From positions 178,701 through 242,700 of the forward strand of contig NW_025861879.1 in assembly GCF_002878395.1 (NCBI RefSeq): a stretch of DNA of 64,000 nucleotides. The letters are read 5' to 3'. Source of the DNA: Capsicum annuum (taxonomy: Eukaryota > Streptophyta > Magnoliopsida > Solanales > Solanaceae). Below, piece by piece: positions 36,444 through 49,319 of the stretch; the first letter of the stretch is position 1, and each line of letters opens with the position of its first letter. Below the pieces are notes generated by a model. It was not told the DNA's origin, made no database searches, and worked only from the letters and a program-made list of their open reading frames with translations. The translations under genes were made by a program, and so were the position numbers.

Positions 36444-37308
36444 TGTAATGCACAGAGAGTACACCCTGGGTGTCACACAGTGCTTACAGTCCTAAGGCAC
36501 CAAAAGTTTACCCAGAGCAGGTACCTGCTATGAGTACTGAATAATATAATGATAATGTGGAAGAACATCTGTTATGCCATAAGATTTTAAGTAATGAAAA
36601 CTGATAAAATCAATAAATGCCGAACTGATAAAATAATCTAACAATATGAACTGAAGTTTGAATACCGAATAACTAACTGTAGTGTTTGAAAGCCTTTAAA
36701 CTGACTAAATATGAGTTGATAGGATAGGACCCAACTAACTCCAAATGACTACTAAATTAAAAGCATGAAATAAAATACTCTATCCTCAAAATATGAGGGC
36801 TCACCACTACTACTGCTGAAATCCTGAGAAATCTAAGCGCGATCTGGGAACTAGTCATCCGAACCAATGATATGAAACATTATAGTGCAAGAAAAGGATA
36901 TGCAATTAGTACTTTGAATGTACTGGTGCTAAATGAGGCAGGAAAATACACATGGTTTCATGAACATGAACAAATAATCATCTTAATATATATACGAATA
37001 ACATAAGGTACTAAATAGAGTGAATGAAGTCTGTAGATACTGAGAATACAACAAATCTTTTAATACTGGGGATGCATGACCAAGCATATAACATGAACTG
37101 AATATAGTCCGTAAACTGAAATACTAAAATTAGGATAAATGAAATTCTGAAATCTGTATGATATGGTCAAGCAACCTAAAACTGAGTTACTAAACTTATT
37201 TTTAAACTGAGATGCTGGGAGGTATCATCTAACCGACATACCCCAATCTAAGATATTTAGGGTCCAACCTGTAACCCCAGTTGGAAGGGTGTTAGTACTG
37301 TGCCACAG
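36444..37308 (-). repeat. Element A 3' LTR, left part
   Basis: Aligns with 53971 to about 54826, with shared landmarks such as the AATAATATAATGATAAT stretch. Interrupted at 37308 by element B (left duplication CACAG, 37304-37308) and resumes at 47613. Confidence 0.85.
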
Positions 37309-39821
37309 TGTAACACACCTAGTTTGTACCCTAAATGCTACACGATGCTCATAATACCGAGGGACCACAAGCTAACCCGTAACTGGTACCCGTTGCAATA
37401 ACTGAGCAATAAAACTAAATAATATGCAGAATTAGGTGGAAACATACCATAAGGTTCAATCTGTAAATAATACTGGATAATACTGAAAGCGGTATCATAT
37501 ACCAAAAATGAAAGACAAATCTAAAATCTGAATAACTGTCTAAAAACTCTAGTCTGGGAATCCTCTAACATTCTAAACTGTGGAGTTGATGGGACAAGTC
37601 CCCAACTAACTCTATCTACTGACATAAATTGAAATATTATAAATAATAATCTTATTCTCAAACTAAGAGGACTCACCACTTTGCTAAATGCTGAAAGTCT
37701 TGTCTACTAAGGGTGTTCTGGAGCTAGTGCATTCGAACCTATGATATAAGACATCATAGTGCAAAAAGCATGCGTCAGTACATTGAATATACTGGTCTGC
37801 TCAGCAAGGTAGGCTGAAATGCATGGGTTCATATAAATTAACAATAGTAACCTTATAACATAAGTATGACTGAGTAAGAGTACATGCATGAAAATTTATA
37901 TAGAAACTGAAATCTTGATAACACTAAACACTGAGTCTGAATACTGGTCAATTGATTTATTGGATACTGATACTATATAACTGATGACTGTATGACTGTA
38001 TCTGACAATCTTGAATTCTGGGGAACTATATAGAGTTCAGTACTGAGCCAAGAGACTATGTCTGATAGTCCTGAATCTGTAGAATTGGACTGAGTACTAT
38101 TCTGAGACTGAGACTCTAGGAGGTAATCATCTAACTAACATGCCCTTTTCCTAAATTGATTAAGATCCAACTTGTAACCCCAGTTGGAAGGGTGTCAATA
38201 CCGTGCCATGGGTAAGGACAAGCTTTGAGTAAACCCTTTCTGACAGGAAGCTCTTTCGTCAACCCTTGCTGACAGGATAACTCAGATGAGAAGTATTAAC
38301 CCTCATAATATCTGGCAGGAAGATACCTCAACCTATGCTGGCTACGTAGTACTATAATGTAGGGATTGCTGCTAAGGGTCAAACCCTCTACTAACTGAAA
38401 TGCCCCCAGCCCTGGGCTAACTCGGGTCAGAGTCCTACTCCCGACTGAATAGACACTGAACTGGTTTTTAGTCTGTACTAGGCTAGACTGAATGGTTACT
38501 GAGATTACCATGTAGCTCAGTGGAATGGAGTTCACTGAGTTTTATTGCTTGACGGAACACTACTGAATTCTGTTAACTGATAGAGTTTACCGAGGTCTAA
38601 ACTGAATACTTAGTTAGACTGAAATATTACTAACTCAACTGAATTTTATAACTGACTGAGAGTACTACTGATCATGATGTGACTGATACTTTTCTATACA
38701 GACCATGGCTCTCGGTAATCAGCTAAAACATCGGGTACAAGTACCCCCAGGACTCGATAGCATAAATTAAGAGACATGGCATAAACATGAAATATGTAAA
38801 CTATAAACTTGATTATCTTTTATTCATTGGGCCATTTTAACAAACACTTGCATGATTTTATTCTCTTAATAGTTCACATAAACAATTTATCAAACGCTTG
38901 GAAGGCATAGAAGATGCGTATAACACTAATTAACATGTGAGTATGTAATTTAATAATCAAATTCACAATTTGAAGGCTTTAACAAGATCTAACATGGTAA
39001 GACACATAAGTCAATAAACTCCACATGAAACTTAGAATAACTCATGGATTTGATACTCAAATAATCATTGTAAACATGAATATTATCAAATCCATTATGA
39101 TATTCATGAAATTCATATACTTGAAGATTAAAAATTGATTCTTGAACTTTAAGGGTGGAAGATACCCTTGGATGAACACTTCACATACCATTATTGAAAA
39201 ATTTCTAAAAGTTTATGGTTGAATCTTGAGTTCTTGATTTGAAATTTGAGCACCTAGGGGTTTGTTCATGATTTAATTGGAAAATGAATTAGTAAATTTT
39301 CTCTCCAAAGAATTAATTTTGTGTTTTGGGGGCTGAAGGACAAGGGGAAAAGACCCAAATACCCCCAAGAATGCGATATTTTAATGACTAAAAACTAGGC
39401 TACCGACGCGCAGGTCGACGTGGCGCGTCGATGCCATTGACGCGATAGCTAATGCATCGTGTAATGTTCGCATCGATTCACTAGAATTATACATTAGTAG
39501 CTTGGAAAAAAATACTAATCTATGCAATAGTAAATGCGGAATGCCAAGATCGCATTAATCCACTATTTTAAGGTTCCAAATGGGCTTTAAATAAAGTCCA
39601 AAAAATTCAAAACTTGTCTAAAACACCTACGGATATTCCTGATCATGAATCAACCTAAACATCAATATTTAAGGGGCGTAAAGGTTGAGAAATAAGATGG
39701 AAAACCTTCGTAGGCTAAAATGACACTAATTCTGAGTACTTAGTTAAAAATATTCTAAGTCTGGGACCCCTTGACAAGCCTAAAAGACTGAATTAAGCTT
39801 AAAATTTTATAGGGTCTTACA
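37309..39821 (-). repeat. Element B 3' LTR
   Basis: Reads TGTAACACACC to GGGTCTTACA on the + strand, 2513 bases, collinear with 44944-47612. GC-rich module at about 39400-39560. Small open frames inside (37707, 38296) have no family resemblance. Confidence 0.85.
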
Positions 39822-39840
39822 TTATCTCACCCTTGGGAAC
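39822..39840 (-). other. Polypurine tract of element B
   Basis: On the - strand a run containing CCCAAGGGTGAGATAA precedes the LTR start TGTAAGACCC. Confidence 0.65.
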
Positions 39841-40139
39841 ATCTATCCTCGAATGAGATTGCTGAGACTGAGAATATTGAGAGACTAGCTTACTTATTGG
39901 ATATGAACATCTGGAACATAACTATATGACTAATATTCTGAATTATCATACTGAACAATCATATCTAATATGTAAGTATAGTTGAACAAGATTCATGAAT
40001 GCATAACTAGGATTACTGATAAACTGAATCTATATACTGAACATGCATATCTAATACATGGATACATGACTAAACTGGCTCATAAACGTATAACTAAACA
40101 TGCAATGGTAACTAATACCAAGTTTGTAACTTAGATCTA

Positions 40140-43100
40140 AACATGAAACTGATAAGCTTAAGGAAACTATTACCTTGAACTGAGTCTGGATTAGCGAAGA
40201 ATAGATAAGGATACTTGGTTTGCATGTCTTCTTCTGCTTCTCAAGTAGCTCCCTTAACGGACTTATTCAGCTAAAGAACTTTGACTAGAGGAACTTCTTT
40301 GTTCCTCAGTCTACCAATCTTATAGTCAAGCATTTTGATGGGGATCTCTTCATAGGAGAGGCTGTTTTGAATATCTATTCCCTCAATAGGGACTACATAT
40401 GATGGTTCACCTTTGCATTTCTATAGAAAGAAGACATGGAACATTGGATGAACTGAAGATAAATCTGAAGGTAACTTAAGCTTATAAACTACCTTTCTGA
40501 AATGGCTGAGGATTCGGTAAAGACAGACATATTGGGGACTGAGTTACCCTTTCTTGCCAAAATGTTTCACTCCTTTCATAAGAGAGATCTTCAAGTATAC
40601 ATAGTTAGAAATCTTGGACTCGTAATCCTTTTTATGCACATCTAAGTAAGATTTCTGCCGGCTTTGAGATGTCTTAAGCCTTTCCCAGATCAACTGGACC
40701 ATCTCTAAGGTATCAAACACCAAGACAAGCCCTACTACTGTGGCCTCAACCACTTCAAACCAACTAATAGGAGATCTACACCTTCTCCCATAAAGCACCT
40801 CAAACGGAGCCATCTGAATACTGAAGTAATAGTTGTTGTTATATGCGAACTCAATCAAAGGCAAGTGGTCATCCTAACTACCTTTAAAATATATCGCATA
40901 TGCTCGTAGCATATCTTTTAAGGTTTGAATGGTCATTTTTTCTTGACCATCTATCTGAGGATTAAAGGCTATACGGAGATGAACTCGTGTACCAATACCC
41001 TTTTGGAATGCCTTCCAATAATGAGAGGTGAACTAGGTCACTCTATCTAAGATAATGGATAACGAAACACTGCGTAATCCGACAAAATCCCTGATATAGA
41101 GTTTGGAATAATCCTCGGATAAATAGGAGGTATGGACTTGAAGGAAATGAGCTAATTTGGCCATCCTATCAACAATGACCCAAACTGAATCATGCTGACG
41201 ATGGGTAGAAGGCAAACCCATCAAAAAGTCCATGTTCACATCTTCCCATTTCTAGGTGAGAATCCTAAACTCCTCATAGACCCACTAGGCTTCTGATACT
41301 CAATCTTAACCTACTAATATGTTGAGCATTTGGCTACAAACTCTGCAATGTCTCTTTTCATCCCACTCTACTAATAGATCTCTCATAAATCGCAGTACAT
41401 ATTGGTGGCCCCTGGATGAATAGAGTAGAAGGCACTATGCACTTCTGCAAGAATTCGCTACCTCAATTCATCTATACCTGGCACACATGGACGACCCTTA
41501 CAACACAAAACACCATCTACCCTTTGGGAAAAATGTCTACTTTCTGATTTTTAACTGATTTCTTTAACTAGACTAGACTGGGATTCATATCCTGTTTTTT
41601 CTTCACTTCAAAAACTAGGGATGATTCTGAGCTACTCTGTACCTACACACTACCTTCTGCTGAATCAACTAAGCAAACACCTAGTCAGGCTAGCTGATGA
41701 ACTTCCTGAGCTAACTTCTTCTTACTGTTCTCAACTTAGGAAACAATACCCATTGACATTATACTAAGAGCACCAACCACTACATTGTCCTTTCCTGGAT
41801 GATTAAGAACACTCATGTCATAGTTTTCAATAATTCCAAACACCTTCTCTGACGAAGGTTGAGGTCTTTTTGAGAGAACACATACTGCATGCTCTTATGA
41901 TTAGTGAACACATCAACGTGCACACCATAAAAGTAATGCCTCCAAATCTTTAAGGAAAAAACTACTGCTTCTAACTCAAGATCATGAGTAAGATAGTTCT
42001 CCTCATGGGGATTAAGCTGTCAGGAGGTATAGGCCAACTCTGGAAATTTCATAATACACAACAAAACCATCAGAACCATCTGGAAGGATCAACACTGGAG
42101 CTGTTTGTGAGTCAAGTATTTAACTACTAAAAACTCTTCTCACAAGAATATGACCACTAGAACTTAACTTTCTTCTAAGTCAATATGGACATAGGGGATA
42201 CAATAGACAAAAATCCCTCAACAAACCGTCCGTAATAGCCAGCCAAACCCAAGAAACTCCTAATATCTGATGGAGAAATGGGTCTAGGCCATTTTCTTAC
42301 TACTTTGGTCTTTTGAGGATTAACTCTAATGCCATTATCAAAAATTATATGGCCAAGGAATGCTACTGACCTTAGCCAAAATATGCACTTACTGAATTTG
42401 GCGAATAGCTAATGGTTTCTGAGAGTTTGCTATACTATTCTGAGATGGTCTGCATGATCGTGTTCACTATGGAAGTAAACAAAAATGTCATCTATGAAGA
42501 CTAGGATGAACATGTCCAAGTACGGCTTGAACACACAGTTCATCAAATCCATGAAGTCTCCTGGGGAATTGGTAAGACCAAAGGACATGACTAAGAATTC
42601 AATGTGATCGTACTGAGTTTTGAAAGATATTTTTGGTATATCATTTTCCCTGACTCTGAGTTGATGATAGCCTGATCTAAGGTCTATCTTAGAGAAATAA
42701 TTGGTACCCTGAAGTTGGTCAAACAAGTCATTGATTATGGGGAGTGGATATTTGTTCTTTACCATAACTTTATTTAACTGATGATAGTCTATACATATTC
42801 TGACAGAATCATCTTTCTTATGCATGAATAAAATTAGTGCGCCCCACGAGGACACATGGATCTGATGAATCCCTTATCTAAGAGATCCTTTAACTATTCC
42901 TTTAATTCACTAAGTTCTTCTAGATCCATTCTGTATGGTGGGATAGATATGGGCTGAGTATTTAGGATAAGATTGATTTTGAAATCAATTTCCCTCTCAG
43001 GAGAAACTCCAGGAAGATCTTTAAGAAACACATCCAGGAATTCAAATACTACTGATACTGATTCAAGAGTAGGGGTTTCTAAACTAGAGTCCTGGACTCA

Positions 43101-43560
43101 AATGAGATAATAGACATATCCGTTAGATATCATGTTTCTAGCTTGAAGGTAAGAAACAAGTTAACCCCGAAGTGCTGAAGTACTACAATTCCACTCTAGG
43201 ACGGGTTCATTTGGAAACTGAAATTGGATAGTTTTGTTTCTGTAATTGATTGAGCCATAGAAGGAATGAAGCCAATCAACATCAAGAATGACATCGAAAT
43301 CAGTCATCTCTAATTTGAGTAAGTCTTTTAAAGTGACTTTCTGAGATATCATAACCAGACAATTCCTGTATACCCATTAGGCTATGATAGACTTACCCAA
43401 TATGGTAGAAACTATAAAAGGCTCTGCTAGAATTTTGGGACTGGCTCTGAAATTAACTGTTACATATGGAGTAACAAAACATAAAGAATATCCTAGATCT
43501 AGCAAACTATAAACATGCAAATGGAAAACTTTTAATGTACCAACGACCACATCAGGAGAA
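40140..43560 (-). pseudogene. pol remnant with chromodomain, element B
   Basis: Reading 5' to 3' on the - strand: protease (LLDLGYSLCFVTPYV, about 43510-43460); conserved spacer (DFDVILDVDWLHS, 43161-43352); RT (42430-42855 open for 141 codons, [18 protein letters not shown], active site FIDDIF intact); RNase H (about 42400-41850, broken); integrase (NMDFLMGLPSTHRQHDSVWV at 41239-41033; YGRRCRSPISWFEV at 40864-40544), where the catalytic Glu position reads Lys (40937-40939); and chromodomain (about 40500-40140, NSLSYEEIPIKMLDYKIGRL). Stops include many Gln-to-stop and Trp-to-stop changes. The RT core is the best-preserved part. Confidence 0.85.
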
Positions 43561-43579
43561 CTTTCCTGATCCTTTCAAG

Positions 43580-44721
43580 ACTAAAGAGTATAGATTCTGT
43601 TTAGGCACTGCCCACTGGTGGCACTAAAAGAGGAACCCTACTGATTCGGTCGACCGGACTGAGCAGGGGGACGGTTATACTGATTCTGTAAACCCACCTA
43701 AGGACACTGTCTGACTCTGTGGCCTGACTTTCCATATCCAAAACACACATCGCTATTACCTCTGTTGATACCTTAGTGGTTTTTACCACATTTATGGTAA
43801 AAGGGATTGGTTTGGGCACTGCTAAAACTGCCCTGGGGTTTAGGGCCTTATGCCCTATCTCGGTTGCCATCTCTGAATTTTGGAACTGGAGTACTGGCTG
43901 AGGAAGGAGCTAGAACTAAGGGTTTTAGGAATAACTGAGAATGATTCCCACCCTCTTACTTAGGCTGACCAACATTAAAACTACTTATTCTCGCTCTCTT
44001 ATTATCTTTTTTTTATTTATTCTTAGCCTCCTTTATCTTTTGAGCATGGACCATGATCCTGGCTATGTCTGTCTCCTTAATAATCACTATGGTCCTACAC
44101 TCTTTGACGACGCTGCTAGACACTCTTGATATGAACTGACTCATCTTCGCTTTACTATCTACTACAACATCCGGGGCATATATGGCTAACTGAATAAACT
44201 TGAGAGAAAACTCTTTCTCTGTCATATTTCCCTACTTAAAGTTTATAAAATCCAAAACCTTTACTTCCCTCAACTATATCTGGAAGAACCTATCCTAAAA
44301 AGCAACTATAAACTCCTCCAACTCTATGGACCCTTTATATATGGCCCCTTACCTTCCACTATTTGAACCATGAGTGAGCCACATCCTATAACTGATATGT
44401 GACCAACTAAGAGCTCTCAACAATAGTCAGCCCCTATACTTGGTCAAGAAATTCCTGAGGGTTCTCATCTGACTTAGACATTATGAACAATGAAGGGTTC
44501 ATTCGAGTGAAGTATTGAATCCTGGAAGCAATAGTATTGGCCACTGTATTAGCTGGAACCACAGCTGGACATTTATTCTGGGATGCCATAGAATGAGCTA
44601 AGGTGGTGAAGGCTGCTTTAAACTACGTGTGGGATCCATGATCGCCCAAAAGATCTAGATCGATGGGCTGAGGGGCTGACTAATCTCCCATTCCTCTTCC
44701 TTGAGTCCTCTTTGGAGGCAT
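43580..44721 (-). pseudogene. gag remnant, element B
   Basis: The start at 44721 (MPPKRTQGRGMGD, then a stop) follows the primer site by about 200 bases, as usual for this clade. The capsid contains a YFTRMNPSLFI-like segment near 44510 and LTIVESS sequence near 44410, with the C-terminal capsid part open at 44225-44013 (EKEFSLKFIQLAIYAPDVV). A proline- and serine-rich linker leads to the zinc knuckle near 43700-43750, C-F-G-Y-G-K-S-G-H-R-V-R-Q-C, in which the second Cys has become Tyr. Stops and frameshifts throughout. Confidence 0.82.
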
Positions 44722-44923
44722 ATTCTATAAATGGAAGAGAAGCTATGATTAGAAAAACTGTGTAACTGGAGCTTATGCTCACTCGTACGATATGAATACT
44801 AAAAGAAAGGAAACTATTCCTGAAACATCACATAGCCTCCTTTCTATAGTGTGGCACGCAACACACCTATGCATAAGACTCTACTAGATATGTCTTCTAG
44901 ACTTCCTATGACTCTATTAAACC

Positions 44924-44939
44924 TTAGGCTTTAATACCA
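44924..44939 (-). other. Primer binding site, initiator tRNA-Met type (element B)
   Basis: On the - strand TGGTATTAAAGCC, two changes from TGGTATCAGAGCC, lies just after the 5' LTR end. Confidence 0.75.
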
Positions 44940-44943
44940 AATT

Positions 44944-47612
44944 TGTAACACCCCAAGTCTGTACCTTGAACGCTACATGATGCTCATAATCCCGAGGGAC
45001 CAAAAGCTAACCTATGATTGGTACCTGCTGCAATAAATGAGCAATAACACTGAATAATATGAAGAATTAGGTAGAAATATGCCATAAGGTTCAATATATA
45101 AATAATACTAGATAATATTGAATGTGGTATTAAATACGAAAACTGAAACACAAAACAAAAATCAAAATAACTATCTAAAATACTTTAGTTTGGGAAGCCT
45201 CTAACTATATTAACTATGGAGTTGATAGGAAAAGTCCCCAACTAACTTCGTCTCCTAACATAAACTGAAATACTATAAATAGTAATCTTGTCCTTAAACT
45301 ATGAGGACTCACCACTACATTAAATAGTGAATTTTTGGTCTACTGAGGGTACTCTGGAGCTCGTGCATCGAAACCTATGATATAAGAGATCATAGTGCAA
45401 AAATCATACGTCTGTACTTTGAATGAGCTGGTATGCTCAGTAAGATAGGCTAAAATGCATGGGTTTATATACTTGAACAATAATAACTGTATGACATGAG
45501 TATGACTGAGTAAGACATCATCTCCATTGTATTTGTATTTACTTTGTACTTTTCTGTGATGTATATTTTTCTTAATGTGATACTTATCAATGTGTACTTC
45601 TTCCTTCATCTTTGTATATGTTATATAAGTATATTTATAGTTATCTTTCATATGTACATGCATGAATACGTATACCATAACTAAAATTGTGATAATACGG
45701 AACACATAGTCTGAATACATGTTAACTGATTTACTGGATACTGATAAGGTATAATTGATGACCGGGTGACTATATCTGAAAGTCTTGAATTTTGGGGAAC
45801 TATATTGAGTTTCGTACTGAGTTGAGTGACTATGTTTGATAGTCGTGAATCTAAAGAACTGGATTGAGTTCTATTCTGAGACTAAGACTGAAAATGAGAC
45901 TGTGGGAGGTAATCATCTAACCAATATGCCCTCTCTAAACTAATTGGGGTCCAACCTGTAACCCCAGTTAGAAATGTGTCAATACGATGCCACGAGTAAG
46001 GACAAGCTGTGAGTTAACCCTCTCTGACAGGAAGTTCTTTCGTCAACCCTCACTGGCAGGATAACTTGGAAGAGAAGAATCAACCCTCATAATATTTACC
46101 AGGAAGATACCTCAGCCTATGCTAGCTACGTAGTTCTGTATTGCAGGGATTACTGCTAAGGGTCTAACCCTCTCCTAATTGGAATGCCTCCATCCCTAGG
46201 TTAACTCTGTGCTGAATCCTACTCCTAACTGAATAGACACAGAATTGATTTCTAGTCTGTACAAGGCTGGACTGAAAGGTTACTGAGACTACTATTTAGC
46301 TGAGCTGAACTGAGTTCACTGAGTTCCATTGACTGAGAAAATACTACTGAATTCTGTTAACTGATAGAGTTTAGCGAGGTCTAAACTGAATATTAAGTTA
46401 GACAAAAATATTATTGACTCTATTGAGGTTTCTGAGTTATGTAGCTGACTAAGAGCACTATTGATCGTGATGTGACAGATACTATTCTATGGCTGACCAT
46501 GTCTCTAGGTAATCAGCTAAATTAAAGGGTACAACTACCCCCAGGACTTGATAGCATAAATTAAGAGATATGTCATAAGCATGAAACAGGTAAACTATAA
46601 ACTTGATATTTATTTATTCATTGGGGTATTTTAACAAACACTTGCATGATTTCATTCTCTTAATATTTCACATGAACAATTTTTCAAACACTTGGAAGGC
46701 ATAGAACATGTACATAACAGTAATCAATATATGAGCACACAATTCAATCATCAAATTCACAATTTGAAGTCTTTAACATGATCTAACATGGTAAGACATA
46801 TAGATTAATAAAATCTACATGAAACTTAGTATAACTCATGGATTTGATACTCGAATAATCATTATAAACATGAATATTATCAAACCCATAATGGTATTCA
46901 TGAAATTCATATACTTGAAGTTTAAAAACTGATTCTTGGACTCCAAGGGTGGAAGAGACTGTTGGATGAACACTTCACATACATTTATTGAAGAATTTCT
47001 GAAAGTCTATAGTTGAATCTTGAGTAAATGATTGGAAATTTGAGCACCTAGGGTTTTGTTCTTGACTTAATTAGAATATGAATGAGTATTTTTCTCTCTA
47101 AAGGCTTAATTTCGTGTTTTGGAGGCTAAAGGACATAGGGGAAACACCCAAATACCCCCACTAATGCCATCTTTTAATGATAGAAAACTGGGCTACTGAC
47201 ACATAGGTCGATGCAGCGCGTCGATGGCATTGACCCAATAGCCAATGCGTTGCGCCATGTTTGCATCAATTCACTTGAATTGGATGCTGGTAGCTGGGGA
47301 AAAAAATTAATTAACGCGATAGTTGATGCGGAACACCAAGATCGCATTGATCTACTATTTTAAGGTTTCAAAAGGGGGTCAAATAAAGTTTGAAAAATCC
47401 CAAACTTGTCCAAAAATACCTACGGACATTCCTGATCATAAATTAAACTAAACATCAATATTTAACAAATGTAAAGGTTGAAAATAAGATCACCAACCTT
47501 CGTAGGATAAAATCATACTAAGTCTGAGTACTTAGCTAAAATATTCTAAGATTGGGACCCCTTGACAAGCCTGAAAGACTGAATTAAGATTGGAATTTTG
47601 TGGGGTCTTACA
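44944..47612 (-). repeat. Element B 5' LTR
   Basis: Reads TGTAACACCCC to GGGGTCTTACA on the + strand, 2669 bases, longer than its partner because of an extra block of about 139 bases at 45515-45653. GC-rich module at about 47200-47350. Confidence 0.85.
45515..45653. repeat. 139-base AT-rich insertion in element B 5' LTR
   Basis: The 3' LTR reads straight through (near 37878) where this LTR carries about 139 extra bases rich in T, with GTATTTGTATTT and TATATAAG-like runs. I see no terminal inverted repeat and no clear target duplication, so its origin is unknown. Confidence 0.6.
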
Positions 47613-49046
47613 CATGAGTACTAACATTTGCTGTGTAGATCTACTATACTGATGTACTGTATTGTCCTGAAGGACTAAGAGTGTTAAGCCTTAACTGATG
47701 GGTGACCCCTGCGAGATAGTCAAGCCTAAATTGGCATGTGACTTGTCAAATCCTATGTTGGCTATGTAGTTTTGGAGAACAGGGACTTCTACTAACGACT
47801 CTACCTATCTGATTGGGAATCCGTCATCTATACACTCGGTCGGTCCTAAATCCTACTCCCAACTGAATGACACTGAGTTACTAAACTGTTTCGAGTTTAA
47901 CTGATTGGTCTAGTAATGCTCACAATACATTCTGAAGTTATTCTAAAGATACTGAGACGAGACTAATGTAAAAAGCTATGGTGTTTGAGTATTCAAAACC
48001 CCCAGGACTCAAAAGCAATAATACAAAAATACTACCAAGCCTACGGGACATAGCATTAGAGCTTTTATAAAGTACTCATTCTTATAGGCATTTTATCAAA
48101 CACATATAATTCTAAGTTGTGTCTAATCATGGGAATGACATCAAACTTGAAGTAATAGCATGAATCTAACATCTATGACACCAAATTGGGATTTAATTCA
48201 ATAAATAATAACATTAAAGTAGGTGAAATTTGATAACAACAGTAATTCCAATTAAACATAGCGTAGAATCCAAGTTCAGGGAGATTCTTGGTTGTAAACA
48301 TCATTTAAAATCAAGATAACTTGAAAAGATCATAATTTTGCAAATAAAAGTGGATACTTGGACTTCATGGGCGAAAGAAACCCATAGATGAACATTTAAC
48401 ATACATTGGTGGACGAATTCATAAGGATAGAGGGTGAGTTCTTGAGAATTGGCCTTGAATTTTCTAAGGTTAGGGTTTTTGTTCTTGAAGAGAATTGATT
48501 TAATTTGAGAGAATAATGTAAAAATGAGCAAATAATGCTTTATTAGGGCTTAAATCCCGTGTTAGGATGGATTAGGAACTTTGGGAAAAGACCAAACGAC
48601 TATAAATCGTGGATTGGAAATCCCATTTTTTGAACTTGGCGTGATGCGGTGCAATCGCATCGTGCCACTGCAAGATGAAAATTGGGACCTAAAAGCTTGG
48701 CGTGATGCGGTGAAATTGCATTGCCTCACTGAAAATTGATAATTGTGAACTAGGTCTATGGCATGACGTGCTATTATCACAGAGAAATACTAGAATTGTA
48801 CAATTTCCATTTGGCTGGCCTCCGAGATATGGTGAAATGCCAGTTGGCACACTGCTTTACAAAAATGGCTTTAACACTTCACCCGAGTATCAGATTTGAT
48901 AGAATTTTATATCATTTGAAAGTTGGCTGAATTTCCTTTGCAATGGTTATATCTAAACTGAAAAATACTGAGTATTTTGAAAAATTTATATAGGATAACT
49001 CCTATATTTAGACCTAAATTAAGATAGGGAAACACAGGGTATTAAA
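47613..49046 (-). repeat. Element A 3' LTR, right part
   Basis: Resumes LTR A after element B, matching about 54823-55775. It retains about 490 bases (roughly 47960-48450) that are missing in the 5' LTR near 55165. GC-rich palindromic units at about 48640-48785. Confidence 0.85.
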
Positions 49047-49319
49047 ATATGTCCTCTTTGGGAACATTCATCCTCGAATGAGACTGATTAAGTTGAGAAA
49101 CACTAATACACTGAATTTATGCACAGAACACGCATTATTGAAAGATGAGTGCATGACTAAAAACACTAATAAGCTGAGTATTTCATATGAACATGTATAT
49201 CTGATGCATGAGTACATGATTGAACTTATTCATGCATGCATGACCGAATATGGTACGGTAATGGATACCAATTTTGTAATTGTAACTGAATATGGAACTG
49301 AGAAAGGCTAATACCTCAA

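Larger units (their letters stand above)
37309..47612 (-). mobile_element. Element B: Tekay-type gypsy retrotransposon inside LTR of A
   Basis: LTRs at 37309-39821 (3') and 44944-47612 (5'), interior 39822-44943 on the - strand. The flanks CACAG and CATGA are decayed copies of the site, which reads CACGG at about 54822 in the other A LTR. The primer site resembles initiator Met; a polypurine tract lies next to the 3' LTR. A chromodomain ends pol. The element is 10.3 kb with broken gag and pol. Confidence 0.87.

Noticed and set aside
45340..45720. 126-codon - strand open frame
   Set aside because: Spans the LTR of element B including its private 139-base insertion; absent in the partner LTR.
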